Below, in pieces: positions 24,198 through 31,411 of a stretch of DNA of 41,350 nt. The DNA lies in assembly GCA_021325655.1 (NCBI GenBank), contig JAJPGT010000048.1, forward strand, positions 1 through 41,350, read 5' to 3'. Below the pieces are notes generated by a model. It ran no database searches. It was not told the DNA's origin and was given only the letters and a program-made list of their open reading frames with translations. Source of the stretch: Pseudomonadota bacterium. GTDB taxonomy: Bacteria; Chloroflexota; UBA6077; JAJPGT01. The position numbers were made by a program, and so were the translations under genes. How positions within the stretch are numbered: the first letter of the stretch is position 1; the number at the start of each line of letters is the position of its first letter.

Positions 24198-24590
24198 ATG
24201 GGCTCACAGCGCGGGTTCAATCCACCGAATCTCCCCGCAGGGGCGCGGCCGTACACCATGGCGGTGCGGTACGGCAACACGGTCTACGTCGCCGGCCAGG
24301 TGGGGATGGACTTCAGCACCCAGCAGCCCGTTTCCGCAACCGACTTCGACGCTCAGGTGCATCAGGCGATGCAAAACCTCAAGGCGGTGCTGGAGAGCGC
24401 CGGCTCGTCGCTGGACAAAGTGCTGTCGGTGAACTGCTATGTGACCGATATCAGCCTCTGGGGTCGGATGAACGAGATCTACCTCACCTACTTCTCCACC
24501 GACCCCAAGCCGGCCCGGGCCACCGTGCAGGCGGGGCTGGTACCTCCCTACATGTTCGAGATCCAGGCGATCGCCTACGTCGAGGACTAG
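24198..24590 (+). CDS. ridA: RidA / YjgF-YER057c family enamine-imine deaminase
   Basis: A small trimeric enzyme that hydrolyses reactive enamine/imine intermediates such as 2-aminoacrylate formed by PLP enzymes. The 130-aa protein has the family length and patterns: GNTVYVAGQVGMD, a QVHQAMQNLKAVLESAG helix, KPARATVQAGLV with the substrate-carboxylate Arg, and the C-terminal MFEIQAIAYVE containing the conserved Glu. AGGAAGGAG precedes the ATG. It starts about 80 bp after the kinase gene. A GC hairpin pair follows its stop. Whether it is canonical RidA or one of the Rid2-7 groups lacking deaminase activity would need alignment. Confidence 0.87.
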   Translation: MGSQRGFNPPNLPAGARPYTMAVRYGNTVYVAGQVGMDFSTQQPVSATDFDAQVHQAMQNLKAVLESAGSSLDKVLSVNCYVTDISLWGRMNEIYLTYFSTDPKPARATVQAGLVPPYMFEIQAIAYVED

Positions 24591-24602
24591 CGTCAGAGGC
24601 AG

Positions 24603-24648
24603 CGCCTCTTCGCCGAGGCGGCCGGGGCCCGGGGACACTACCCGGGCC
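24603..24648 (+). terminator. two GC hairpins after ridA
   Basis: cgcctc/gaggcg with loop ttcgcc (24603-24620) is followed by ggcccggg/cccgggcc with a 7-nt loop (24626-24648). No U-tract follows, so termination would be Rho-assisted or imperfect. Confidence 0.4.
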
Positions 24649-24671
24649 ACCCCGTCCCTGGCTGGAGGTTC

Positions 24672-24685
24672 GAAGTCAAGACTTC
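24672..24685. promoter_or_regulatory. inverted repeat (possible operator) abutting the -35
   Basis: gaagtc-aa-gacttc is a perfect 6+6 inverted repeat ending 2 bp before the TTGACG -35 box of the next gene. The two-base spacer is too tight for a good RNA hairpin, so a dimeric regulator site is more likely. Confidence 0.4.
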
Positions 24686-24687
24686 TT

Positions 24688-24715
24688 TTGACGTTTCTCC
24701 GCGTGGTGCTACACT
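24688..24715 (+). promoter_or_regulatory. promoter of the 99-aa gene
   Basis: TTGACG (24688-24693), 16-bp spacer, TACACT (24710-24715), predicted start about 24722, giving a leader of about 60 nt. It is one of the best plus-strand promoters here. Confidence 0.55.
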
Positions 24716-24782
24716 CCGAATAGGGGACTCCGAGCGAGGCTACCCCGCCGGGTTCTCAGCCCCGCGCCGGAGGAGAGTTGCC

Positions 24783-25082
24783 ATGTTCGACACCACGTTG
24801 ACTACCGATCAGCGCTGGGCGCTCGCGCGGCTGCGGCGGCTTCTGGAGCGGCGGTGCGAGGTCGATCGGGCGCTCGGGCCCCAGCGGGCCGACGAGGCCT
24901 GGCTCATCCGGGCGTTGGACGCCGCCATCGTCAGCTACTACCAGCTCGCCGACGAGCTAGGGCTCCGAGAAGAGGCCGACACGCTGCTGCGCCACTACCG
25001 GGAGGCGGCCGCCAGCGGCCGCCCCTGCCACGGCGTGCTGCGCGCTAGCGAAGCCCGAGACGTTCGTCGGGTCATCGCCTGA
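24783..25082 (+). CDS. hypothetical protein, 99 aa
   Basis: Not recognised. A good ribosome site (GGAGGAG) and a strong promoter with an adjacent inverted repeat indicate a real, probably regulated gene. The protein is soluble, charged and helical: two helices rich in Arg/Glu/Leu (QRWALARLRRLLERRCEVDR and ADEAWLIRALDAAIVSYYQL) and a C-terminal helix ending with basic residues. No catalytic motif is visible; Cys32 and Cys82 are the only cysteines. It converges with the gamma-glutamyltransferase gene, 10 bp apart. A small regulatory or structural protein is possible, but this is only a guess. Confidence 0.72.
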   Translation: MFDTTLTTDQRWALARLRRLLERRCEVDRALGPQRADEAWLIRALDAAIVSYYQLADELGLREEADTLLRHYREAAASGRPCHGVLRASEARDVRRVIA

Positions 25083-25092
25083 CCCACCACCC

Positions 25093-26697
25093 TTACCAGC
25101 CGATCGCCGCGCCATCGCTGCGCGGATCCGCTCCCGCTTCGAGCACCCCGCTGTCCTGATGCAGTCGGATCGCGTGGGCGTGTCCCAGCGCCTCGCTCCA
25201 GGCCGGGACACGCTCCACGCTATGCCCGCGCCGCTCGAGTCCAGCCACCACCCGCTCCGGGAAGGGCGCCTCTAGGAACACCACAGGCGAGCAGTCGTCA
25301 TGGCTCAGACCACCGGCCGACCAGCGGGGTGCCTCCAGCGCCGCCTGCACGTCCATTCCGTAGTCCACCACGTTCGTGACCACCTGGGCTTGCACCTGGG
25401 GCTGGAGCGAGCCGCCCATCGTCCCGTAGACCAGCCAGGGGCGCTCGCGCTGAAACGCCATCGCTGGGATCAGCGTGTGGAACGGCCGCTTGCGCGGAGC
25501 GATGCAGTTCGGATGGCCCGGGGTGAGCGTGAAGCAGGCACCGCGATTCTGGAGCAGGATTCCCGTCCCCGGCACGACCACCCCGCTCCCGAAAGAGCTG
25601 TAGAGGCTCTGGATAAGCGAGACGGCGTTCCCCCAGCGGTCCACGGCGCAGAGGGAGATCGTGTCCCCGGGGCTTTCCAGGACATCGACGGGGAACTGAG
25701 CCCGCTCGGGGTCGATCCGCCGCCGCAGCTCCTCCGCGTAGGCCTTCGAGGTGAGCCGTGCAACCGGGACATCTACATGGCTCGGGTCGCCCAGGTACCG
25801 CTCCCGCGCCCGGTAGACCAGCTTCTTCGCCTCGACCATCAGGTGGATCGCCTCCGCCGAACCCTGGCCGAGCGTGGCGAGGTTGAACCCCTCCAGCACG
25901 TTGAGCAGCCCGATCGCCAGCACTCCCTGGGTGGGCGGGGGGAAGCTGAAGACGCGTAGCCCGCGATACGTCGTGGAGATCGGCTCCACCCAGTCCGAGC
26001 GATGCTCCGCCAGGTCGCCCTCCTCCAGCAGCCCGCCCAGTTCGCGCGATGCAGCGGCGATCGCGCGGGCAATACCGCCGTGGTAGAACTCGCCAGGTCC
26101 ACCCCGGGCGATCGCTTCGAGTGTCCGGCCGAGGTCCGGCTGGCGCAGGACCTCGCCCAGGCGGGGCGGGCGGCCGTTGGGGAGGAACACTGCCGCCGCG
26201 GCGGCGTTCTCCGCAAGTAGCTCCGCCCCCGCCTCCAGCGCCGTGGCCAGGCTGGGGGAGACAGGGAAGCCGTCATACGCGTAGGCGATTGCCGGCGCCA
26301 GCACCCGCTCCAGCGGCAGCGTCCCGCAGCGTTCGAGTGCCTCGGCCCAGCTCGCGACCGTGCCGGGCACTGACACCGACAGGATTCCGCGCCGCGGCAG
26401 AGTCGCGAGACCCTGCTGCTGAAACCACTCCAGGCGGGCACGGGCGGCTGAGCGGCCGCTGCCATTGAGTGCACGCGGCGCAGCCTCGCCCGCCAGCGCG
26501 ATCAGCCAGAACGCATCCCCGCCGATGCTGCAGTTGTGCGGGTAGACTACGGTCAGCACCGCGTTGGCTGCCACCGCTGCGTCGATCGCGTTGCCCCCAT
26601 CGAGCAGCATCCGCGCGCCCGCCAGGGAGGCCAGGTAGTGCGGAGAGGCCACCACGCCGTTGCGACAACGCGTGGCCGGCCGGCCGGTCCTGCTCAT
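25093..26697 (-). CDS. gamma-glutamyltransferase-family Ntn hydrolase
   Basis: A 534-aa member of the self-cleaving gamma-glutamyltranspeptidase family, which hydrolyses or transfers gamma-glutamyl groups (glutathione and related amides). The heavy-chain signatures are VVASPHYLASLAG, GGNAIDAAVAANAVL, NCSIGGDAFWLI and SVPGTVASWAEAL. The autocatalytic site falls at ESPGDTISLCAVDRWGN with nucleophile Thr346, followed by the light chain with TMGGSLQPQVQAQVV. No signal peptide is seen, so it is probably cytoplasmic, unlike the periplasmic E. coli enzyme. Cytoplasmic relatives include gamma-glutamyltransferase-like proteins and cephalosporin acylases, so the natural substrate is open. AGGAGAGG precedes the ATG, and a TATGAT -10 lies at 26749-26754. 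Confidence 0.9.
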   Translation of the reverse strand: MSRTGRPATRCRNGVVASPHYLASLAGARMLLDGGNAIDAAVAANAVLTVVYPHNCSIGGDAFWLIALAGEAAPRALNGSGRSAARARLEWFQQQGLATLPRRGILSVSVPGTVASWAEALERCGTLPLERVLAPAIAYAYDGFPVSPSLATALEAGAELLAENAAAAAVFLPNGRPPRLGEVLRQPDLGRTLEAIARGGPGEFYHGGIARAIAAASRELGGLLEEGDLAEHRSDWVEPISTTYRGLRVFSFPPPTQGVLAIGLLNVLEGFNLATLGQGSAEAIHLMVEAKKLVYRARERYLGDPSHVDVPVARLTSKAYAEELRRRIDPERAQFPVDVLESPGDTISLCAVDRWGNAVSLIQSLYSSFGSGVVVPGTGILLQNRGACFTLTPGHPNCIAPRKRPFHTLIPAMAFQRERPWLVYGTMGGSLQPQVQAQVVTNVVDYGMDVQAALEAPRWSAGGLSHDDCSPVVFLEAPFPERVVAGLERRGHSVERVPAWSEALGHAHAIRLHQDSGVLEAGADPRSDGAAIGW

Positions 26698-26748
26698 GCT
26701 CGCGTCCTCTCCTGAGAGTTGTCGACCAGGCGGTCGCCCTCGCGTCGG

Positions 26749-26754
26749 ATCATA
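26749..26754 (-). promoter_or_regulatory. -10 element for the gamma-glutamyltransferase gene
   Basis: Minus-strand TATGAT, predicted start about 26742, leader about 45 nt. It is the same hexamer as the importer operon at 16396. Confidence 0.4.
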
Positions 26755-26916
26755 CGCGAGCAGCCGGCCCGCGCGCCTGCACGGCGAAGCAGGCCAGGCA
26801 GGGGCCGGCGGGCCACGGGTTCGCCCACCTGGTGTTCCGTGCGGGGCTCGCCACCTCGAGTAGCTCGCGCCCTGGTCCGCCAGCCAGAGCGAACGCGGTA
26901 CCGTGGGCCGCCGCAG

Positions 26917-26922
26917 TATCCT
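26917..26922 (+). promoter_or_regulatory. -10 element for the NnrS-like gene
   Basis: TATCCT, predicted start about 26929, short leader with AGGA before ATG 26945. Confidence 0.35.
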
Positions 26923-26944
26923 TCCAGGAGAGCAGGACAGAGCG

Positions 26945-28258
26945 ATGGCGCACTCTGGGCACGCACCGGGCGGGCTGTTTACCCCTGCGCCGCCGCTGCC
27001 ACGCGGCTATGGACGCACCGCGGCGGTGGCGCTCGGCATCGGGCTCTTCGGCGGCTTCGTCGCCGGGCTGTACGCGTTGGGTATGCTCGCGTTCGGCTGG
27101 CCGGCTGGGCGTTTCGCCGCCGTGGTGCAGGCGCACGGGCAGGCGCAGACGCTAGGACTGGCCGGGCTGCTCATCCTCGGCGTCGGCGCCATCCTGCTAC
27201 CAGGCTTCTGGAGCGCCAAGCTCGCCCATCCAGAGCGGATTCCGCGCGCGGCGCTGCTGGTTGGCGTCGGGCTGGCAGCGCAACTCATCGGCCAGCCGCT
27301 GGAGCCTGGACTGCTGCGTGCTCTGCTGCTGGCGCTGGCGGCGCTGCTGCCGCCAGTCGGCTTTCTCTGGGCCGGGCTCGAGCTCACCCGGCCGCGGCTG
27401 CAGCGGGCAGGCCGGCCGGCGCCGTGGGAGGGGCTGCTGCTGCTCGCGGCAGAGACGCTGGCGCTGGCGCTGCTAGTCCGTCTCGCCCTGCTGCTCAGCC
27501 TGGCGCTCTCTGGCAGCCCGGCGCAGGCCAGCCCGCTGCACCAGGCAGTGCTGGTGCTGGAGCTGGACGGGTTTGTGCTCGGGGCAACACTCGGAGTACA
27601 GCTTCGGCTGCTGCCGGCGCTCGCCCGCACCGGGCCGGCGCCCGGCTGGGCAGCGCGGCCAGGGCTGGCGCTGCTCGTGCTGGCGGTGCACCTGCGAGCG
27701 CTGGCGGCGACCTCGGCGGACCAGCTCCCAGCGGCGCTCGGCGACTGGCTGCTCGTCGCCGCGCTCCTGGCGCTGTTCCTCGCCACCGGGCTGCCGCGCC
27801 CCGGCCTGGCGCCCACGGTGCAGACGCCAGCGGCGCTGCTGCCGGGGCGGACGCGCTGGGTGCTGCGGGTTGCCTGGGCGGGGCTGCTTGTTGGCGCCAT
27901 CGGCCGCGCCACCGGGGTGCTCCCTGAGGACACGGCACGACACGCCCTGACCAGCGTCTACCTGCTCCCGCTCGTGCTGGTGGTTGGGGTCCGCCTGCTC
28001 CCGCGCGTCTCCGCCTACCCGATTCGCTTTCCCCGGCTCAGTGGGGCGCTGGTCTGGGCCGGGCTGCTCGGCGGGACGCTGCGGGCCTTCGCCGGACTGT
28101 TCCTCGGCCAGCTCGGCTGGCAGATCGCCTGGGTCGGCGGGCTGCTGCTCGCGCTCGCGATGCTCGTCTTCGCGCTGCTCGCCTGGTCGCCCTGGGGGGT
28201 GCCGCGCGGCATTCCCCGTGATCCCGAGGTTTACCGGCAGCAGGCACGGCGGGGCTGA
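26945..28258 (+). CDS. NnrS-like polytopic membrane protein
   Basis: A 437-aa inner-membrane protein with about 12 hydrophobic segments and very short loops. Its early segment AAVVQAHGQAQTLGLAGLLILG places a His just before a membrane helix, as in NnrS-type proteins linked to nitric-oxide stress or haem/copper handling. A second His lies in HLRALAATSAD and a third in ARHALTSVYLLPLVLVVG, which repeats the family pattern. Function is inferred from the pattern only; the gene has no denitrification neighbours. ATG 26945 is chosen over longer frames because AGGA and a -10 box sit just upstream. The gene ends with a strong hairpin (28321-28343). Confidence in membrane protein is high, in the NnrS link moderate. 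Confidence 0.65.
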   Translation: MAHSGHAPGGLFTPAPPLPRGYGRTAAVALGIGLFGGFVAGLYALGMLAFGWPAGRFAAVVQAHGQAQTLGLAGLLILGVGAILLPGFWSAKLAHPERIPRAALLVGVGLAAQLIGQPLEPGLLRALLLALAALLPPVGFLWAGLELTRPRLQRAGRPAPWEGLLLLAAETLALALLVRLALLLSLALSGSPAQASPLHQAVLVLELDGFVLGATLGVQLRLLPALARTGPAPGWAARPGLALLVLAVHLRALAATSADQLPAALGDWLLVAALLALFLATGLPRPGLAPTVQTPAALLPGRTRWVLRVAWAGLLVGAIGRATGVLPEDTARHALTSVYLLPLVLVVGVRLLPRVSAYPIRFPRLSGALVWAGLLGGTLRAFAGLFLGQLGWQIAWVGGLLLALAMLVFALLAWSPWGVPRGIPRDPEVYRQQARRG

Positions 28259-28320
28259 GGCACCCTGGGCGGCGGTGATCCGCGCCCAACGCCACTGCGT
28301 ACCCATACACGAGTGATGCC

Positions 28321-28343
28321 GGCGCCGCTCGGTGAGCGGCGCC
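28321..28343 (+). terminator. GC hairpin after the NnrS-like gene
   Basis: ggcgccgctc and gagcggcgcc pair perfectly (10 bp) around a ggt loop, about 60 nt after the stop. There is no U-tract. The rest of the spacer 28259-28567 holds no recognised gene or clear promoter. Confidence 0.5.
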
Positions 28344-28567
28344 GCTCGCCACCACGCTGTACGGATGGCGCCGATGAGAGACCCACCCTGAGGCCGGGTT
28401 GGACAGGCGGATCGTCTGTCCACAACGCAGGGAGGGAGCCGCTGCCACAGACAGCGCCCCCCAGCACACCTCACCCGATCACCGCTCACGCCTTCAGACG
28501 TACGGAGCAACGCTAGCAGGGGGCCTGGCCGAGCGAGAAGGCGATCACACAGGGAGCACCACAGGGC

Positions 28568-29983
28568 ATGAGAACGTTTCCCGCACTGCTGACTACACTC
28601 GTCGCCGCCACCGCGGTGGCGACCTCGATGCTCGTTCCCGTCATTGCCGGGGCCTCCAGCCACCGCGAGGCGCCCCTGATCAGCCAGGACCCGGCCGCCG
28701 ACAACACGGACGTGTACGCCTTCGTGAGTCCGGATCGGCCGGACACGGTGACGCTGATCACCAATGTCTACCCGTTCGAGGCGGCCTACGGCGGCCCGAA
28801 CTACTTCCGCTTCGGCGACGACGTGCTCTACGAGATCCATGTTGACAACAACGGCGACGCCCGCCCCGATATCACCTGGCAGTTCCGCTTCCACACCCAG
28901 GTCCAGAACGGCAACACCTTCCTGTACAACACCGGACCGATCAGCTCGCTCACGGACCCGAACTGGAACGTCCGCCAGGTCTACGACGTCGCCCGGATCG
29001 ACTACCTGAGCGACGGGAAGACAAAGACAACCGTGATCGGCGGGGCTTTGCCAACGCCGCCCGTCAATATCGGCCCGAAGTCGACGCCGAACTACGACTA
29101 CCTGGCTGGCTTCGCGGTGCAGACGCTCACCGACGGCAGCAAGGTCTTCGCTGGCCAGCGCGACGACCCCTTTTTCGTCGACCTGTCATCGCTGTTCGAC
29201 CTGCTGACGATCCGCAAGCTGCCGGGCAACATGGGCGGCGGGGTGGATGGCCTGGCCGGCTACAACGTCCAGACCATCGCGCTTCAGGTGCCGATCCCGC
29301 TGCTGACCCACAACGGCGCCATGCCCAGCGGCCCGTCTGACCCGAACGCCGTCATCGGCGTCTGGGCCACCACCTCCCGCCTGGCAATGCGGGTGCTCCC
29401 CGACGAAAACCCGGCCGGCCAGGACAGCGCCTTCCGCCAGGTCAGCCGCCTGGGGCAGCCGCTGGTTAATGAGGCGGTCGTCCCGCTCGCCTTCAAGGAC
29501 CACTTCAACGCCTCGCAGCCGAAGGATGACGCCCAGTTCCTGGGTGGGGTGACCGATCCCGAGCTACCCAAGCTGCTGCACGCCCTGTACGGGCTGAACG
29601 TTCCACCGGCGCCGCGCCAGGACCTGGTGACCGTGTTCCTGACCGGCGTGCCGGGACTCAATCAGCCGGCGAACGTGGTCCCCTCCGAGATGCTGCGGCT
29701 CAACGTGATGATCCCGCCGACGGCCAAGCCGAATCGGCTAGGGGTGCTGGGTGGCGACACCCAGGGCTTCCCGAACGGCCGGCGGCTGGCGGACGACGTC
29801 ACCGATATCGCCCTGCAGGCAATGGCCGGAGTGCTGGTCGAGGGTTACAACGTCGCCCCGAACAACCAGCTTGGCGACGGTGTCGACGCCAACGACCAGC
29901 CGTTCATGCCGGTCTTCCCCTACGTGTCAACCCCGCACCAGGGCTTCGCAGTCGGCGGCACATACCAGCCCCCCCAACCGTAA
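28568..29983 (+). CDS. secreted DUF4331 protein
   Basis: A 471-aa exported protein of the DUF4331 family, whose function is unknown. A signal peptide (MRTFPALLTTLVAATAVATS...) is predicted to cleave near AGA-SSHREAP. The mature start SSHREAPLISQDPAADNTDVYAF is the family hallmark. Other typical pieces are YPFEAAYGGPNYFRFGDDVLYE, a calcium-binding-like VDNNGDARPDITWQFRF, DPFFVDLSSLFDLL and the C-terminal NGRRLADDVTDIALQAM. Many Asp/Asn-rich loops suggest metal binding or an extracellular beta-structure. It is the first gene of a unit with a TPR protein and a NicO-like metal transporter, which points to metal handling at the cell surface. That is an inference from context. Confidence 0.85.
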   Translation: MRTFPALLTTLVAATAVATSMLVPVIAGASSHREAPLISQDPAADNTDVYAFVSPDRPDTVTLITNVYPFEAAYGGPNYFRFGDDVLYEIHVDNNGDARPDITWQFRFHTQVQNGNTFLYNTGPISSLTDPNWNVRQVYDVARIDYLSDGKTKTTVIGGALPTPPVNIGPKSTPNYDYLAGFAVQTLTDGSKVFAGQRDDPFFVDLSSLFDLLTIRKLPGNMGGGVDGLAGYNVQTIALQVPIPLLTHNGAMPSGPSDPNAVIGVWATTSRLAMRVLPDENPAGQDSAFRQVSRLGQPLVNEAVVPLAFKDHFNASQPKDDAQFLGGVTDPELPKLLHALYGLNVPPAPRQDLVTVFLTGVPGLNQPANVVPSEMLRLNVMIPPTAKPNRLGVLGGDTQGFPNGRRLADDVTDIALQAMAGVLVEGYNVAPNNQLGDGVDANDQPFMPVFPYVSTPHQGFAVGGTYQPPQP

Positions 29984-29989
29984 TCACCC

Positions 29990-30017
29990 GGGCGGGGCTC
30001 CTCGGGGAGCCCCGCCC
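29990..30017 (+). promoter_or_regulatory. intercistronic hairpin between DUF4331 and TPR genes
   Basis: gggcggggctcc (29990-30001) pairs perfectly with ggagccccgccc (30006-30017) around the tetraloop tcgg, ending 20 nt before the TPR start and close to its GGGAGG. No U-tract. It probably reduces read-through so that the secreted protein exceeds the membrane partners. Confidence 0.6.
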
Positions 30018-30037
30018 ACGTTGCCGGGAGGACGCTC

Positions 30038-31411
30038 ATGCCGCTTCGCCGACACCAGCAGGTGGGCCTTTGCGTCGCTGCGGTCCTGCTGACCGCGTTC
30101 GCGGTGCTTGTCACCCAGACTCTCGTCCTCGGGGTTGGTCGCGGCGCTGCCGACATCGGCCAGGTGCCAGACCTGCGCGGCTCGACCGACAAGCAGATCG
30201 CCAGCCTGCAAGCCTGGCTGCGGCAGTACGAGCACGACCCGAGCCGACAGCGGGAGGTAGCCCGAGCTACCGTGGATCTCGGCTCGGCTTACCTGCAGAA
30301 GGCGCGCGAGAGCGGCGACCCGGCCTACTACCCGCGCGCCGAGGCGGCGTTCCAGCAGGCGCTGGCCGCCGATCCGAACGATTTCCGGGCCCTGGCCGGG
30401 CTTGGCGCGCTGGCGCTGTCCCGGCACCAGTTCCAGCAAGCGCTCAGCTTCGGCGAGCAGGCCCGCGCGATCGCCCCGGAGAGCGTCGCGGTGCTCGGCG
30501 TCGTCGCCGACGCTCAGACCGAGCTGGGCCAGTACGACGCCGCCGCGGCGACCATCCAGCAGATGGTCGATCTCCGACCCGACCTGGCCTCCTACGCCCG
30601 CGTCTCCTACGCCCGCGAGCTCCACGGCTACCTGCCCGAGGCAATCGAGGCGATGCGGCGCGCCGCCGAGGCCGGCCCACCCGGGCAAGAGGGCACCGCC
30701 TGGACCCGGGTGCAGCTCGGGAACCTGTACTTCAACACGGGGAACCTGACCGCGGCACAGGAGGCGTATCAGCAGGCGTTGCACGAGGTACCCGACTATC
30801 TGCATGCGCTCGCTGGCCTGGCGCGGGTAGAGGGGGCGCGCGGCCACTACCAGGCAGCAATCGAGCTGTATCGCAAGGCTACCGCGGCGATCCCGATCCC
30901 CGAGTACATCATTGCCCTCGGCGATGTCTACCAGGCGACCGAAGCGCACGAGCAGGCGGAGCAGCAGTACGCGCTGGTCGACACAATCGAGCGACTGTAC
31001 GCCGCCAACGGGGTTGACCTGGACCTGGAGATCGCCCTGTTCGATCTGGACCACGATCGCCGCCTACCGCAAGCGCTCGAGCAGGCGCGGATGCAGGCGC
31101 AGCGGCGGCCGAGCATCAAGGCGCAGGACGTACTTGCCTGGGCGCTGTACAAGAACGGCGACTGCCAGGCGGCCCAGCAGGCGATGAGCCAGGCGCTGCG
31201 GCTCGGCACCAAGGACGCCCTGCTGTTTTTCCACGCCGGCCTGATCGCCGACTGCCTCGGCCAGCGCGACCAGGCACGCAGCTACCTGGAGCAGACGCTG
31301 CAGCTCAACCCGGCCTTCTCACCCCTGTACGCCAGCCGCGCCCGCGAGACGCTCGCCCGCCTCGGCGGGAGCAGTGCCGCTACGAATCGCTCATTGGGAG
31401 GCGCCTCATGA
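30038..31411 (+). CDS. membrane-anchored TPR protein of the DUF4331/NicO unit
   Basis: 457 aa with GGGAGG ahead of the ATG. An N-terminal membrane segment (GLCVAAVLLTAFAVLVTQTLVLGV, residues 10-33) is followed by an outward-facing domain of about nine TPR-type helical pairs. Examples are AEAAFQQALAADPNDFRALA, ARAIAPESVAVLGVVADAQ, AQEAYQQALHEVPDYLHALA and RSYLEQTLQLNPAFSPLY. It looks like an assembly or docking protein for the secreted DUF4331 partner and/or the transporter. Its stop codon overlaps the start of the transporter gene (ATGA at 31408-31411), so the two are translationally coupled, which supports a physical complex. No enzymatic motif is seen. Confidence 0.85.
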   Translation: MPLRRHQQVGLCVAAVLLTAFAVLVTQTLVLGVGRGAADIGQVPDLRGSTDKQIASLQAWLRQYEHDPSRQREVARATVDLGSAYLQKARESGDPAYYPRAEAAFQQALAADPNDFRALAGLGALALSRHQFQQALSFGEQARAIAPESVAVLGVVADAQTELGQYDAAAATIQQMVDLRPDLASYARVSYARELHGYLPEAIEAMRRAAEAGPPGQEGTAWTRVQLGNLYFNTGNLTAAQEAYQQALHEVPDYLHALAGLARVEGARGHYQAAIELYRKATAAIPIPEYIIALGDVYQATEAHEQAEQQYALVDTIERLYAANGVDLDLEIALFDLDHDRRLPQALEQARMQAQRRPSIKAQDVLAWALYKNGDCQAAQQAMSQALRLGTKDALLFFHAGLIADCLGQRDQARSYLEQTLQLNPAFSPLYASRARETLARLGGSSAATNRSLGGAS

